Under the pieces are notes generated by a model that was not told the origin of the DNA, ran no database searches, and was given only the letters and a program-made list of their open reading frames with translations. From Micavibrio sp. (GTDB lineage Bacteria; Pseudomonadota; Alphaproteobacteria; Micavibrionales; Micavibrionaceae), in the NCBI GenBank assembly GCA_021604545.1, contig BQJE01000002.1:62001-126000 (forward strand): 64,000 nt of DNA, written 5' to 3'. Positions 54,505-61,777 of this stretch are shown in pieces (the first letter of the stretch is position 1; the number at the start of each line of letters is the position of its first letter). The translations under genes and the position numbers were made by a program.

Positions 54505-55970
54505 AACTTCTCGATCTGTGCGCCGACGCCCTGCAGTTTTTCTACGATATTCTCATAGCCGCGCTCGAGGTGATAGATACGGTTGACGACCGTTTCACCT
54601 TCGGCAACCAGCCCGGCCAGCACAAGCGCCACAGAGGCGCGCAAATCAGTGGCCATGACTTCTGCGCCTTTAAGCTTCTTCACCCCGCGAATAATCGCCG
54701 AATTTCCCTGCGCCGTGATATCGGCGCCCATACGGTTCAGCTCGGGTACATGCATGAAGCGGTTTTCGAAAATTGTCTCGGTCACCATGGCCGCACCTTC
54801 GGCCAGCGTCAGCATCGCCATGAACTGGGCTTGCAGATCGGTGGGAAAGCCGGGATAGGGGTCGGTCATGATGTCGATGCCCTTGAGGCGCAGGCCGTTG
54901 CGGTGGACGATAATGTCTTCGCCATCTTGCTCAATTTCCATGCCGGATTGTGCTAGCAAACCCATGACGGAACTTAAATGTTCAATGCGGGCGTTTTTAA
55001 GCTTGATCGTGCCGCCGGTCATCCCCGCCGCAATCAGCCAGGTGCCGGTTTCAATGCGGTCGGGCAGCACTGAGTGGTGCGCACCTGACAGAGATTTAAC
55101 ACCCTCGATACGGATCGTATCGGTTCCTAATCCATCGATTTTGGCACCCATCTTGATTAGGCATTCACCGAGATCGGCAATTTCCGGCTCGCGCGCGGCG
55201 TTGGATAAAATCGTTTCGCCCTTGGCTAGTGTTGCTGCCATCATCAGGTTTTCGGTGGCGCCGACTGAAACTTTCGGGAAGACGATCTTGGCACCGGTCA
55301 AACCTTTTGGTGCTTTGGCATTGATATAGCCGCCCTCGAGGGTAATCTCAGCCCCCATGTCTTCCAGCCCTTTGATGTGCAGGTCAACAGGCCGGGTGCC
55401 GATGGCGCAGCCACCGGGCAGGGAAACCTTGGCCTCACCAAAACGCGCGAGCAGCGGGCCAAGCACGAGAATAGAGCCGCGCATCTTGCGCACAATCTCA
55501 TAAGGCGCGGTAAAATCCTTGACGTTTTTGGCGTTAATGGCCATCAAATCACGCTCGCTTGAAATCACGCAGCCGAGATGGGTGAGCAGCTCAGTTTGTG
55601 AATCAATGTCGCGCAGAGCGTTCGGCATGTTTTCAAGATGCAGAGATTGGTCAGTGAGCAGCGCCGCGCACATGATCTTGAGCGCTGCGTTCTTGGCACC
55701 GCTGATCGGCAGTTCACCATTCAGTTCCTGTCCGCCAATGATGCGGATTTTATCCAGCGGCTTTGGTTTTGGATAAACATCCGGCCTTAATTCAAAACGG
55801 CTGACTTTGCCTTCAAGTGCGTCTTCAATTTTGAGGACATCCTCTGCCGGGACTTTTTGGGTGGTGTTGATCCACGCCCAGATGGCCTTCTGGTCACGGT
55901 CGATCAGACGGCCTAAAGCGGACTGACCACCGGCAATTTCTACAGCTTTTTCAAGGGCTTTAATACTCAT
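54501..55970 (-). CDS. murA: UDP-GlcNAc 1-carboxyvinyltransferase (MurA) with N-terminal HTH domain
   Basis: First committed step of peptidoglycan synthesis: enolpyruvyl transfer from PEP to UDP-GlcNAc. The MurA core (about 72-489) has Lys93 in 'SGAKNAALK', the catalytic loop Cys188 in 'LPGGCAIGTRPVDLH', and normal length. In front of it, residues 2-66 are a YdaS/Cro-like helix-turn-helix domain: 'ALEKAVEIAGGQSALGRLID', 'KAIWAWINTTQKVPAEDVLK' and the typical tail 'GKVSRFELRPDVYP'. The join 'KPKPLDKIRIIGG' has no start codon, so it is one polypeptide of 489 residues. A perfect dyad overlaps the promoter. It may bind its own promoter. Gene order murA-hisG-UPF0262-infA is conserved. Confidence 0.95.
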   Translation of the reverse strand: MSIKALEKAVEIAGGQSALGRLIDRDQKAIWAWINTTQKVPAEDVLKIEDALEGKVSRFELRPDVYPKPKPLDKIRIIGGQELNGELPISGAKNAALKIMCAALLTDQSLHLENMPNALRDIDSQTELLTHLGCVISSERDLMAINAKNVKDFTAPYEIVRKMRGSILVLGPLLARFGEAKVSLPGGCAIGTRPVDLHIKGLEDMGAEITLEGGYINAKAPKGLTGAKIVFPKVSVGATENLMMAATLAKGETILSNAAREPEIADLGECLIKMGAKIDGLGTDTIRIEGVKSLSGAHHSVLPDRIETGTWLIAAGMTGGTIKLKNARIEHLSSVMGLLAQSGMEIEQDGEDIIVHRNGLRLKGIDIMTDPYPGFPTDLQAQFMAMLTLAEGAAMVTETIFENRFMHVPELNRMGADITAQGNSAIIRGVKKLKGAEVMATDLRASVALVLAGLVAEGETVVNRIYHLERGYENIVEKLQGVGAQIEKF

Positions 55971-55977
55971 GCATGCG

Positions 55978-56006
55978 AAGTTACTAAAAAATTAGTAAGT
56001 TGTCAA
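55978..56006 (-). promoter_or_regulatory. Promoter and dyad operator of HTH-murA
   Basis: Minus strand: TTGACA (56006-56001), 17-nt spacer, TAACTT (55983-55978), then the murA ATG 7 nt on. TTACTAA-AAAA-TTAGTAA, perfect 7-bp arms (55981-55998), covers the spacer and the -10. The position suits repression. The upstream region also serves the divergent gene at 56081. Confidence 0.65.
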
Positions 56007-56080
56007 GAAGAGGCGTGCCCAGATTTGCATTTTTCATATTTTTGTATATATTACCTCTTTTTTGTCTAGAGGGTAACTTT

Positions 56081-56791
56081 ATGCAAGATCCTATTTTTAT
56101 TGTTGGTGCACCTGGTTCTGGCACTTCTTTGGTGGCAGGTGTTATCCATTATTGTGGTGCGCCCAGCGGCGCTGTCGTAAAACCAACACCAGAAGTTAGG
56201 CAATTCCTTTATAATGGGACATCTAGAAACCCAAAGGGTTTCTTTGAAAATCTGGATTTGATAGATAAACTTTACCATTTCATGGCCAAAAAAGAGGGCT
56301 GGCCTCATAGAAAACTTTTGAATGATAACATCGAAGGTTTTTTGAAAGATGAGTTCGGGAAGGCTGGTGACCCATGGTCTATGAAATTTTTGGGTATGCT
56401 TAATACTGATATGGACAATGAAGGAACAGGATGGCCATTATGGAAGAAATATTTCCCTAAGGCCAAATGGGTTATTGTTCAACGGCCTCTGGAGGATATT
56501 TTTTCATCTGTTAAAGGTATGAGCGGCCCAAAAAGGCATAAACTTTGGGCAATGGATGCGATGCACCAGATTGGATTGATCAAGCAGCAGCCTGACATGG
56601 AGTGCTATGAAATTTGGCCTTTTTCCGCGATAAAAAACCCTCAGCTTATACCGTTTAAAGAATTAATTTCCAACCTTGGTCTCGAGTGGAATAATGAGGC
56701 CGTACTTGACTTTGTTGACCCCAGTCTATGCCACCATGATATTGGCGCTCATGCTGAAACTGCTACCGAAAAAGTGTCGTTGGCTCTGTAG
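56081..56791 (+). CDS. Sulfotransferase-like P-loop protein
   Basis: 236 residues. 'FIVGAPGSGTSLVAGVIHYC' gives the 5'-phosphosulfate loop GxPxSGTS (residues 9-16), and 'KWVIVQRPLEDIFSSVKG' resembles the 3'-phosphate (PAPS) motif. A sulfotransferase, or a related P-loop nucleotide-binding transferase, is likely, but the acceptor is unknown. The frame opens upstream at 56000, but AGAGGG and the start of homology point to the ATG at 56081. The gene is more AT-rich than its neighbours and stands alone between murA and dcd, so acquisition by transfer is possible. Confidence 0.7.
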   Translation: MQDPIFIVGAPGSGTSLVAGVIHYCGAPSGAVVKPTPEVRQFLYNGTSRNPKGFFENLDLIDKLYHFMAKKEGWPHRKLLNDNIEGFLKDEFGKAGDPWSMKFLGMLNTDMDNEGTGWPLWKKYFPKAKWVIVQRPLEDIFSSVKGMSGPKRHKLWAMDAMHQIGLIKQQPDMECYEIWPFSAIKNPQLIPFKELISNLGLEWNNEAVLDFVDPSLCHHDIGAHAETATEKVSLAL

Positions 56792-56794
56792 GCC

Positions 56795-57361
56795 TTACAA
56801 CTTAGGCAGCGTAACGCCTTTTTGCCCCATATATTTTCCGGCGCGGTCGGCGTAGCTGGTCTCGCAAGCCGCGCTGCCTTTAAAGAACAGGAACTGCGCG
56901 ACGCCTTCATTGGCGTAAACCCGGGCCGGCAGGGGGGTGGTGTTGGATATCTCCAGCGTGACATGGCCTTCCCAGCCGGGCTCTAGCGGGGTCACATTGA
57001 CGATCAGGCCGCAGCGGGCATAGGTGCTCTTACCCAAACATATGACCAGCACATCTTTGGGGATGCGGAAATACTCGGTCGTGTGGGTGAGAACAAAGCT
57101 GTTGGGCGGAATGACGCAAATATCACTTTTCCGGTCAACAAAGCTTTGTTCCGAGAAGTTTTTAGGGTCAACCAAAGCATTGTCAACATTAGTAAAAATC
57201 TTGAAATCAGGAGCGCAGCGCGCATCATAGCCGTAAGAGGACAGGCCGTAGGAAATCACGCCATCTTTCTTTTGTTTTTCAACAAACGGCTCAATCATCC
57301 CCTGTTTTTCGGCGAGATCACGGATTTGATGATCGGCCAGCAAGCCTGGCAGGGTCGCCAT
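56795..57361 (-). CDS. dcd: dCTP deaminase
   Basis: It deaminates dCTP to dUTP on the way to dTMP. '[20 protein letters not shown]' and '[20 protein letters not shown]' are the trimer core, '[20 protein letters not shown]' and '[20 protein letters not shown]' hold the active site, and the C-terminal '[12 protein letters not shown]' closes it. The ATG at 57361 gives the usual 188 residues. A TTG at 57448, 1 nt after the small gene's stop and preceded by GGATAAG, would add a 29-residue hydrophilic N-terminus and couple it to that gene. Confidence 0.92.
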   Translation of the reverse strand: MATLPGLLADHQIRDLAEKQGMIEPFVEKQKKDGVISYGLSSYGYDARCAPDFKIFTNVDNALVDPKNFSEQSFVDRKSDICVIPPNSFVLTHTTEYFRIPKDVLVICLGKSTYARCGLIVNVTPLEPGWEGHVTLEISNTTPLPARVYANEGVAQFLFFKGSAACETSYADRAGKYMGQKGVTLPKL

Positions 57362-57449
57362 ATCGGCAAAGTCCGCAGGGCTGTCATTGGGGGTGGGACG
57401 ACCGCCATAGGCTTGTTCTTTATCGGCCGATGATTTGATATATTCCAAG

Positions 57450-57575
57450 TTACTTATCCTTTGTACGCTTTGCCTCTGTTTTTGTGGCCTTCTTCTTCTC
57501 TTTGCGCTTTTTGAGGTTATCACGCAGGGCGCTCGCGCGCTTATCCAGCTTATCCTGTTTTTGTTTCGAAGCCAT
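57450..57575 (-). CDS. Small basic conserved protein (41 aa)
   Basis: [20 protein letters not shown] and then a Lys/Arg-rich tail: a tiny helical basic protein of the kind ('xLRxNLxKRK') found in many alphaproteobacteria, with unknown function. It lies directly upstream of dcd on the same strand, with the dcd TTG 1 nt past its stop. Confidence 0.7.
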   Translation of the reverse strand: MASKQKQDKLDKRASALRDNLKKRKEKKKATKTEAKRTKDK

Positions 57576-57679
57576 ATGTTTTGATCCTAGCCTAACCATA
57601 GGCAAAATCAGTCGTGACAGGCCAGAAATTTTATTGTAACGTCCGTTCGCGGCTGGGGAAAACCCTTATTGGCCTGTAC

Positions 57680-57754
57680 GCCGCGGTAGCTCAGTGGTAG
57701 AGCGCGTCATTGGTAATGACGAGGTCGAGAGTTCAATTCTCTCCCGTGGCACCA
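57680..57754 (+). tRNA. tRNA-Thr (GGT)
   Basis: The acceptor GCCGCGG pairs with CCGTGGC (one G-U), the D-arm is AGCTCAGTGGTAGAGC, the anticodon stem-loop GTCAT-TGGTAA-TGAC gives GGT, and the T-arm has GTTCAATTC. Discriminator A and CCA are encoded. The 201 bp that follow hold a perfect 12-bp palindrome AGCCACGTGGCT (57794-57805) and no gene. Confidence 0.95.
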
Positions 57755-57955
57755 TTTGCGTAATGAGTTAAGGAGAAAGCCAATCTTGGCATAAGCCACG
57801 TGGCTCTTCGAGTGAAGTGGATCAGCAGGAACATAATAGGCCTAAACAGAGGTTTTCTCTTTAGCTTTTTGATCTTCGGAAGCGGTTTGAAATCCTGATA
57901 AAATGTATATTACCAATATCCTTACAATAGATTCCCGTATAGAATCGGCTCTAAG

Positions 57956-58582
57956 ATGACGCAGGGTATAAAATCACTATTCGGCATTGGCCGCTTTCAA
58001 AAAGGGATCATCGTGATCTCCTTTTTTATGCTGGTCGGTGTTCAGCTTTATGCATGCTATATGGGACTCTTTGCTGGCGTGGAGGATGTTTATTGGGAAA
58101 ATGGCTTGCTCGAAAATGTTCAGGTTGTGACTTTATTTGCGGCTCTGCTTATGTTTGCCCGATATTTAAAAGATTTGCCGCGTTATAATTTTATTATCAA
58201 TCTGGTCATGACTTTGCTGTGTTTTACATTCTTGCTACGCGAGCTTCAGGTTGAGGACTTTGATATTCCAACTATTTTTATTGTGCTGTTTAGTGGCCTG
58301 GGAAAATGGATTTTTCTAACGGCGTTATGGGTGGTGCTCGGGCTTTACGCGCTCCGGTATTTTTCTGTCTATTGGAAGAACTTCCAAATATTCGCCCGGA
58401 CGGGGTTTTCTATTCTTATTATTTCCGGGGGCGTGTTTTTGCTCTTGGGTGATGTATTTGAAAAGCATATTTTTCCAACCGTGCATTTTCGGTTCTACGA
58501 AGAATCTTTAGAGTTGGTCGGCTTTTACCTGCTCTTTGTCGCAGGACTTATTTCCGGCCAGCAGATGCGGCTCGAAGATTAA
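57956..58582 (+). CDS. Multi-pass membrane protein of unknown function
   Basis: 208 residues, about six or seven hydrophobic segments (near 17-37, 54-70, 80-98, 104-135, 145-165, 185-203). 'YWENGLLENVQVVTLFAALL' resembles a small family of membrane proteins I cannot name with certainty. No enzymatic motif. It converges with the gene at 58593, leaving 10 bp between stops. Confidence 0.65.
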   Translation: MTQGIKSLFGIGRFQKGIIVISFFMLVGVQLYACYMGLFAGVEDVYWENGLLENVQVVTLFAALLMFARYLKDLPRYNFIINLVMTLLCFTFLLRELQVEDFDIPTIFIVLFSGLGKWIFLTALWVVLGLYALRYFSVYWKNFQIFARTGFSILIISGGVFLLLGDVFEKHIFPTVHFRFYEESLELVGFYLLFVAGLISGQQMRLED

Positions 58583-58592
58583 GCGTTTAAGA

Positions 58593-59483
58593 TTAGGGCT
58601 TAGCCGGTTTTGGCCTGGCGGTAAAGACGCCCGGCGGATCATAAGGCAGGAGCTCCAGCGCATCGAAACCTTTGGGCTCGCCATGACAAGTCACAGGCTC
58701 ACGTAGCAATTCCGGCCATTTTGAAACCCAGCCTTCCATATGCGCGGCTTCCTGAATGAAGGTGTAATCGGCACATTTCGTTGGGCCAATCACTGACTTC
58801 ATATAACTATGAAGAACAGAAGGCGGCACCTCTTCGTCCTGGCCACCGATAAAGTGGCGCTGCGGCACATCATCTAAAGATCCGGGGTTACGGATTTTAT
58901 CAAGTTTACCGGCGACAGTACGGAGGCTAAGGATATCACTGCGTTGTCCAGCCAGCTCTGCTGCGATCGCGGCACCACCATCAAAACCGATAAGATTAAA
59001 GCCGGAAATATTGTAGCGCTTTTTAATTTCATTCATCGCCGTGTTGTAGGAGCGCGTTACCTCAGGGGCGTAAAGCCTGCCTTGCCATTCTTCGACAGGA
59101 CATCTGTCCGATCCGTCCAGCAAGCCACTGTATTGGCAAGGGCGGGCGATATAGATAACATTGTCTGCTTTATCCTTTGAAGCCAGATGCAGGGCAACCG
59201 GATTTTTCGGGCTTGGGTCTTGTGAGCCGCGCTCGAGGCTGCCATCGCCTTCTATATAAAGATTGGCCGTGCCGCCACGTTCGTGAATGCGCTCATACGC
59301 GGTGAGAGAAAATGGCGCCGCCGGAATTTCACGATCAAGCATCCACGCCGCATGCCCGACGCGGTGAGCAACCTCATGGCGCATGTAATGGTTTTGCAAA
59401 AGACAGCCTGAGAGTGTGAGAATGCTAAGGCCAAGAATACTGAGCTTGGTTTTTCTAAAATTACTTTGAGTGTTTTGGGGCAT
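58593..59483 (-). CDS. Alpha/beta-hydrolase-like lipoprotein with Asp in the nucleophile elbow
   Basis: Lipoprotein signal with lipobox LSGC (Cys at about 27 from the ATG at 59483). The mature part has an alpha/beta hydrolase core: 'NVIYIARPCQYSGLLDGSDR', the elbow 'LIGFDGGAAIAAELA', and a C-terminal His in 'EAAHMEGWVSKWPEL'. The elbow reads GFDGG where the family normally has GxSxG, so the nucleophile would be Asp or absent. It could be an inactive or dehalogenase-like hydrolase. The frame opens at 59537. Confidence 0.7.
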   Translation of the reverse strand: MPQNTQSNFRKTKLSILGLSILTLSGCLLQNHYMRHEVAHRVGHAAWMLDREIPAAPFSLTAYERIHERGGTANLYIEGDGSLERGSQDPSPKNPVALHLASKDKADNVIYIARPCQYSGLLDGSDRCPVEEWQGRLYAPEVTRSYNTAMNEIKKRYNISGFNLIGFDGGAAIAAELAGQRSDILSLRTVAGKLDKIRNPGSLDDVPQRHFIGGQDEEVPPSVLHSYMKSVIGPTKCADYTFIQEAAHMEGWVSKWPELLREPVTCHGEPKGFDALELLPYDPPGVFTARPKPAKP

Positions 59484-59566
59484 GGGGACAACCTTCGAGG
59501 AGATAGATTCGTTACAATATCCACTCAAATCTAGCATGGCTGAGGTCTGAAATCACTACCTGTATG

Positions 59567-60187
59567 CTATTTCTTATGTTCTGCTGGTTTCCAGCCGCCT
59601 TTCCACGCCTGTAAAGGCACGATTTCCGCTGGGAAGCCGTTATTGTGGAACCATGAATCCACGGCATAAGCGTCTTTCGTATCCTTTTCGAATATAACAG
59701 CCGTCTGGTGTGGCCAGACCCCACTATAATGGATCAATGGGATTCTGGTGTCTGGTCCGCCGATATCATGAAATTTTAGCAGCCCGTCCTGTTCGAGCAG
59801 GGAAAGATAAATCGTGGTGTTGACCGATTCATCGACGCAGTCATGTTGTTTTGTGCCGACCTTCTTAAAGGTGCCGAATATATCCTGATCTGTGCCATTG
59901 ATCGCGCCGATTTTGGTTTCAAAGATGCCGATGGCCTTGGCGATGCGTTCACGTTCCAGCTTTGCATTTTTGGAAGTAGGTTTAAAAACTTTGGCAATGT
60001 CTTTCCATTCTTTTGGCGGCAGGGTCAGGGTATCAATTTCCCGACAACCGTAAGCGCGGCAATGTTGGAAATTTTTGTGGTCGGTAAATTCATAAACGTT
60101 TTTGCTTTCTAGATAGGTTTGTGCATCTTTTGGCCCGGCGGCGCAGGCTGAAAGAATGAGTAGGGTTATAAGAGCAAAATACTTCAT
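59567..60187 (-). CDS. Lipoprotein with cysteine-peptidase/transglutaminase-like triad
   Basis: Lipobox LSAC at 12-15. The C-terminal half has Cys117 in 'QHDCVDESVNTTIYLSLLEQ', His160 in 'SGVWPHQTAVIFE', and Asp177 in 'AYAVDSWF', the order Cys-His-Asp seen in papain-like and bacterial transglutaminase-like (BTLCP) domains. The fold is an inference from the pattern, not a family I am sure of. It overlaps the end of xthA by 4 bp (ATGA), so it is translationally coupled to it. Confidence 0.6.
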   Translation of the reverse strand: MKYFALITLLILSACAAGPKDAQTYLESKNVYEFTDHKNFQHCRAYGCREIDTLTLPPKEWKDIAKVFKPTSKNAKLERERIAKAIGIFETKIGAINGTDQDIFGTFKKVGTKQHDCVDESVNTTIYLSLLEQDGLLKFHDIGGPDTRIPLIHYSGVWPHQTAVIFEKDTKDAYAVDSWFHNNGFPAEIVPLQAWKGGWKPAEHKK

Positions 60188-60948
60188 GCTGCCAGCTCCA
60201 GAATAACGGGCGTGTGGTCGGATGGTTTGTCCCAGTCGCGGGGCTTCGCATCTATGGTACAGCTTTGCAGGCGATCGGCAATGGTCGGCGAGAGCAAAAA
60301 GTGATCAATGCGGATGCCGTGATTTTTTTGCCAGGCGCCTGCCTGATAATCCCAGAAGGTATAGTTTTCCGCGCGCGTATCAAAAACACGGAAAGCATCG
60401 GTCAGACCAAGATTGAGCATGGCACGGAATCTTTTGCGGCTTTCAATACGAAACAGCGCATCGTCTTTCCATCGCTTTGGGTCGTGGCAGTCTTTGTTTT
60501 CCGGGATGACATTAAAGTCACCGCCAATGGCAAAGGGGATGTTGTCTTTTGTGAGATCAGTTAGTCGCACAATCAGCCGGTCCATCCATGCAAGTTTGTA
60601 ATCGAATTTTTCGGTATCAACCGGATTGCCATTGGGTAGATAAATATTAATAAAGCGCATGCCGTCTTGTTCGACTTCGAGATAACGTGCCTGTTCGTCT
60701 TTTTTATCGCCAGGCAGTTTGTCATGAATAACTTTCACTGGTTTTTTCGACAAGATAGCAACGCCGTTATAGGCCTTTTGCGTGACCGCTTGAGATTGAT
60801 AGCCAACCTCTTTAAACGCGTCTTCAGGGAACTCCAGCCCTTTTAACTCCTGAATCATTAATATGTCAGCGCCGGAGTCACCTAAAAACCGCTTCACATG
60901 CTCAAGGCGGGTTTTGATCGAATTGACATTCCAGATGGCGATTTTCAT
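60184..60948 (-). CDS. xthA: Exodeoxyribonuclease III (AP endonuclease)
   Basis: Base excision repair enzyme: 5' AP endonuclease, 3' exonuclease and 3' phosphatase. 'IAIWNVNSIKTRLEHVKRFL', the metal Glu in 'LMIQELKG', 'FINIYLPNGNPV', 'IGGDFNVIP', and the final 'IRIDHFLLSPTI ... SDHTPVILELA' are all in place. 254 residues. -10-like TATCTT lies 6 nt before the ATG and no Shine-Dalgarno is seen, so the transcript may be leaderless. Confidence 0.96.
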   Translation of the reverse strand: MKIAIWNVNSIKTRLEHVKRFLGDSGADILMIQELKGLEFPEDAFKEVGYQSQAVTQKAYNGVAILSKKPVKVIHDKLPGDKKDEQARYLEVEQDGMRFINIYLPNGNPVDTEKFDYKLAWMDRLIVRLTDLTKDNIPFAIGGDFNVIPENKDCHDPKRWKDDALFRIESRKRFRAMLNLGLTDAFRVFDTRAENYTFWDYQAGAWQKNHGIRIDHFLLSPTIADRLQSCTIDAKPRDWDKPSDHTPVILELAA

Positions 60949-60985
60949 GGCAGAAAGATAGCAGGTCGCCGTGTAAGGGCAAGGC

Positions 60986-61369
60986 CTAACGGTTCAGTAC
61001 ATCATCTCTTGTGCTGCCGACGACTTCCATGACTTCGCCGATTAAATCTTCGGCTACACCCATTTCTTTCAGCGTATTTTGCAGGTTTTCTGCCACAGCA
61101 TCGAAATGGCTGTCATTCAGGCCTTTTTCTTCCACAAGATGGGTGTGTGCTTTGCGCATCGACAGGCCGTTATAGTTTGGTGCGCCGCCAAAAGCGTAAG
61201 TCATAAAAGCTTTCTGCTTGGCGCGCTGGCGTTTCATGTCTGTGCCTTCAAAAAGATAATTGATGCGGTCGTCAGCCATAACTTTTTCGTAGAACGCATC
61301 TACGGCGCCTTCAACAGCCTCTTTGCCGCCAAGTTTTTCAAATAGTGTTTCTTCGGATGATTCTGTCAT
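60986..61369 (-). CDS. glbN: Group 1 truncated hemoglobin
   Basis: A small haem protein binding O2 or NO. 'LFEKLGGKEAVEGAVDAFYE' is the TrHb1 opening, 'NYLFEGTDMKRQRAKQKAFM' and 'MRKAHTHLVEEKGLNDSHFD' hold the proximal His (AHTHL), and 'LGEVMEVVGSTRDDVLNR'-like C-terminal helix follows. About 127 residues from the ATG at 61369. The frame opens 14 codons earlier. Likely role: NO detoxification or redox signalling. Confidence 0.88.
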   Translation of the reverse strand: MTESSEETLFEKLGGKEAVEGAVDAFYEKVMADDRINYLFEGTDMKRQRAKQKAFMTYAFGGAPNYNGLSMRKAHTHLVEEKGLNDSHFDAVAENLQNTLKEMGVAEDLIGEVMEVVGSTRDDVLNR

Positions 61370-61423
61370 GATGTTTTCTCTCGATTTTTGAAATAATGTT
61401 GGACGACTCAAGGAAAGTTTATT

Positions 61424-61741
61424 CTACACGGAAAAAGAACTCCCGCAACCGCAGCCGGAAACCGCGTTGGGGTTGTCCAGCTTGAATTCGGACCCAATCA
61501 GTCCTTCTTCGAAGCTGATGGTGGTGCCGTCGAGGAATCCCAATGAAATGTCGTCAGTAACGACAGCGGCATTAAAAGTCTGATCTTTGTCGGTGGTTTC
61601 TTCGGTGAGTTCCATTTTGTACTGAAATCCCGAACATCCGCCGCCTTCGACAACGATGCGCAACATCAGGGTTTCTTTCCCCTGTGTTTCGCGTAATTCC
61701 TGAATGCGCTTTACGGCGCTGGGTTCAACGTTTATGGTCAT
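61424..61741 (-). CDS. erpA: Iron-sulfur cluster insertion protein ErpA
   Basis: An A-type Fe-S carrier. 'MLRIVVEGGGCSGFQYKMEL' holds the first Cys, and the pair CGCG sits near the end ('NAVSGCGCGSSFSV'), as in ErpA/IscA. 105 residues from the ATG at 61741. That ATG is 6 nt after TATAAT and has no Shine-Dalgarno, so the mRNA should be leaderless. The gene diverges from dgt, the start codons being 28 bp apart. Confidence 0.93.
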   Translation of the reverse strand: MTINVEPSAVKRIQELRETQGKETLMLRIVVEGGGCSGFQYKMELTEETTDKDQTFNAAVVTDDISLGFLDGTTISFEEGLIGSEFKLDNPNAVSGCGCGSSFSV

Positions 61742-61747
61742 ACCATC

Positions 61748-61777
61748 ATTATATAGTACGGAAGGCACTATGGGCAA
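61748..61777 (-). promoter_or_regulatory. erpA promoter overlapping the dgt start codon
   Basis: Minus strand: TTGCCC (61777-61772), 18-nt spacer, TATAAT (61753-61748), erpA ATG at 61741. The spacer contains the dgt ATG (61770-61772), so erpA initiation and dgt translation compete for the same DNA. dgt's own promoter must lie further upstream, inside erpA. Confidence 0.6.

Noticed and set aside
57755..57955. Palindrome AGCCACGTGGCT as integration site next to tRNA-Thr
   Set aside because: No integrase, no duplicated tRNA end and no mobile genes beside it.
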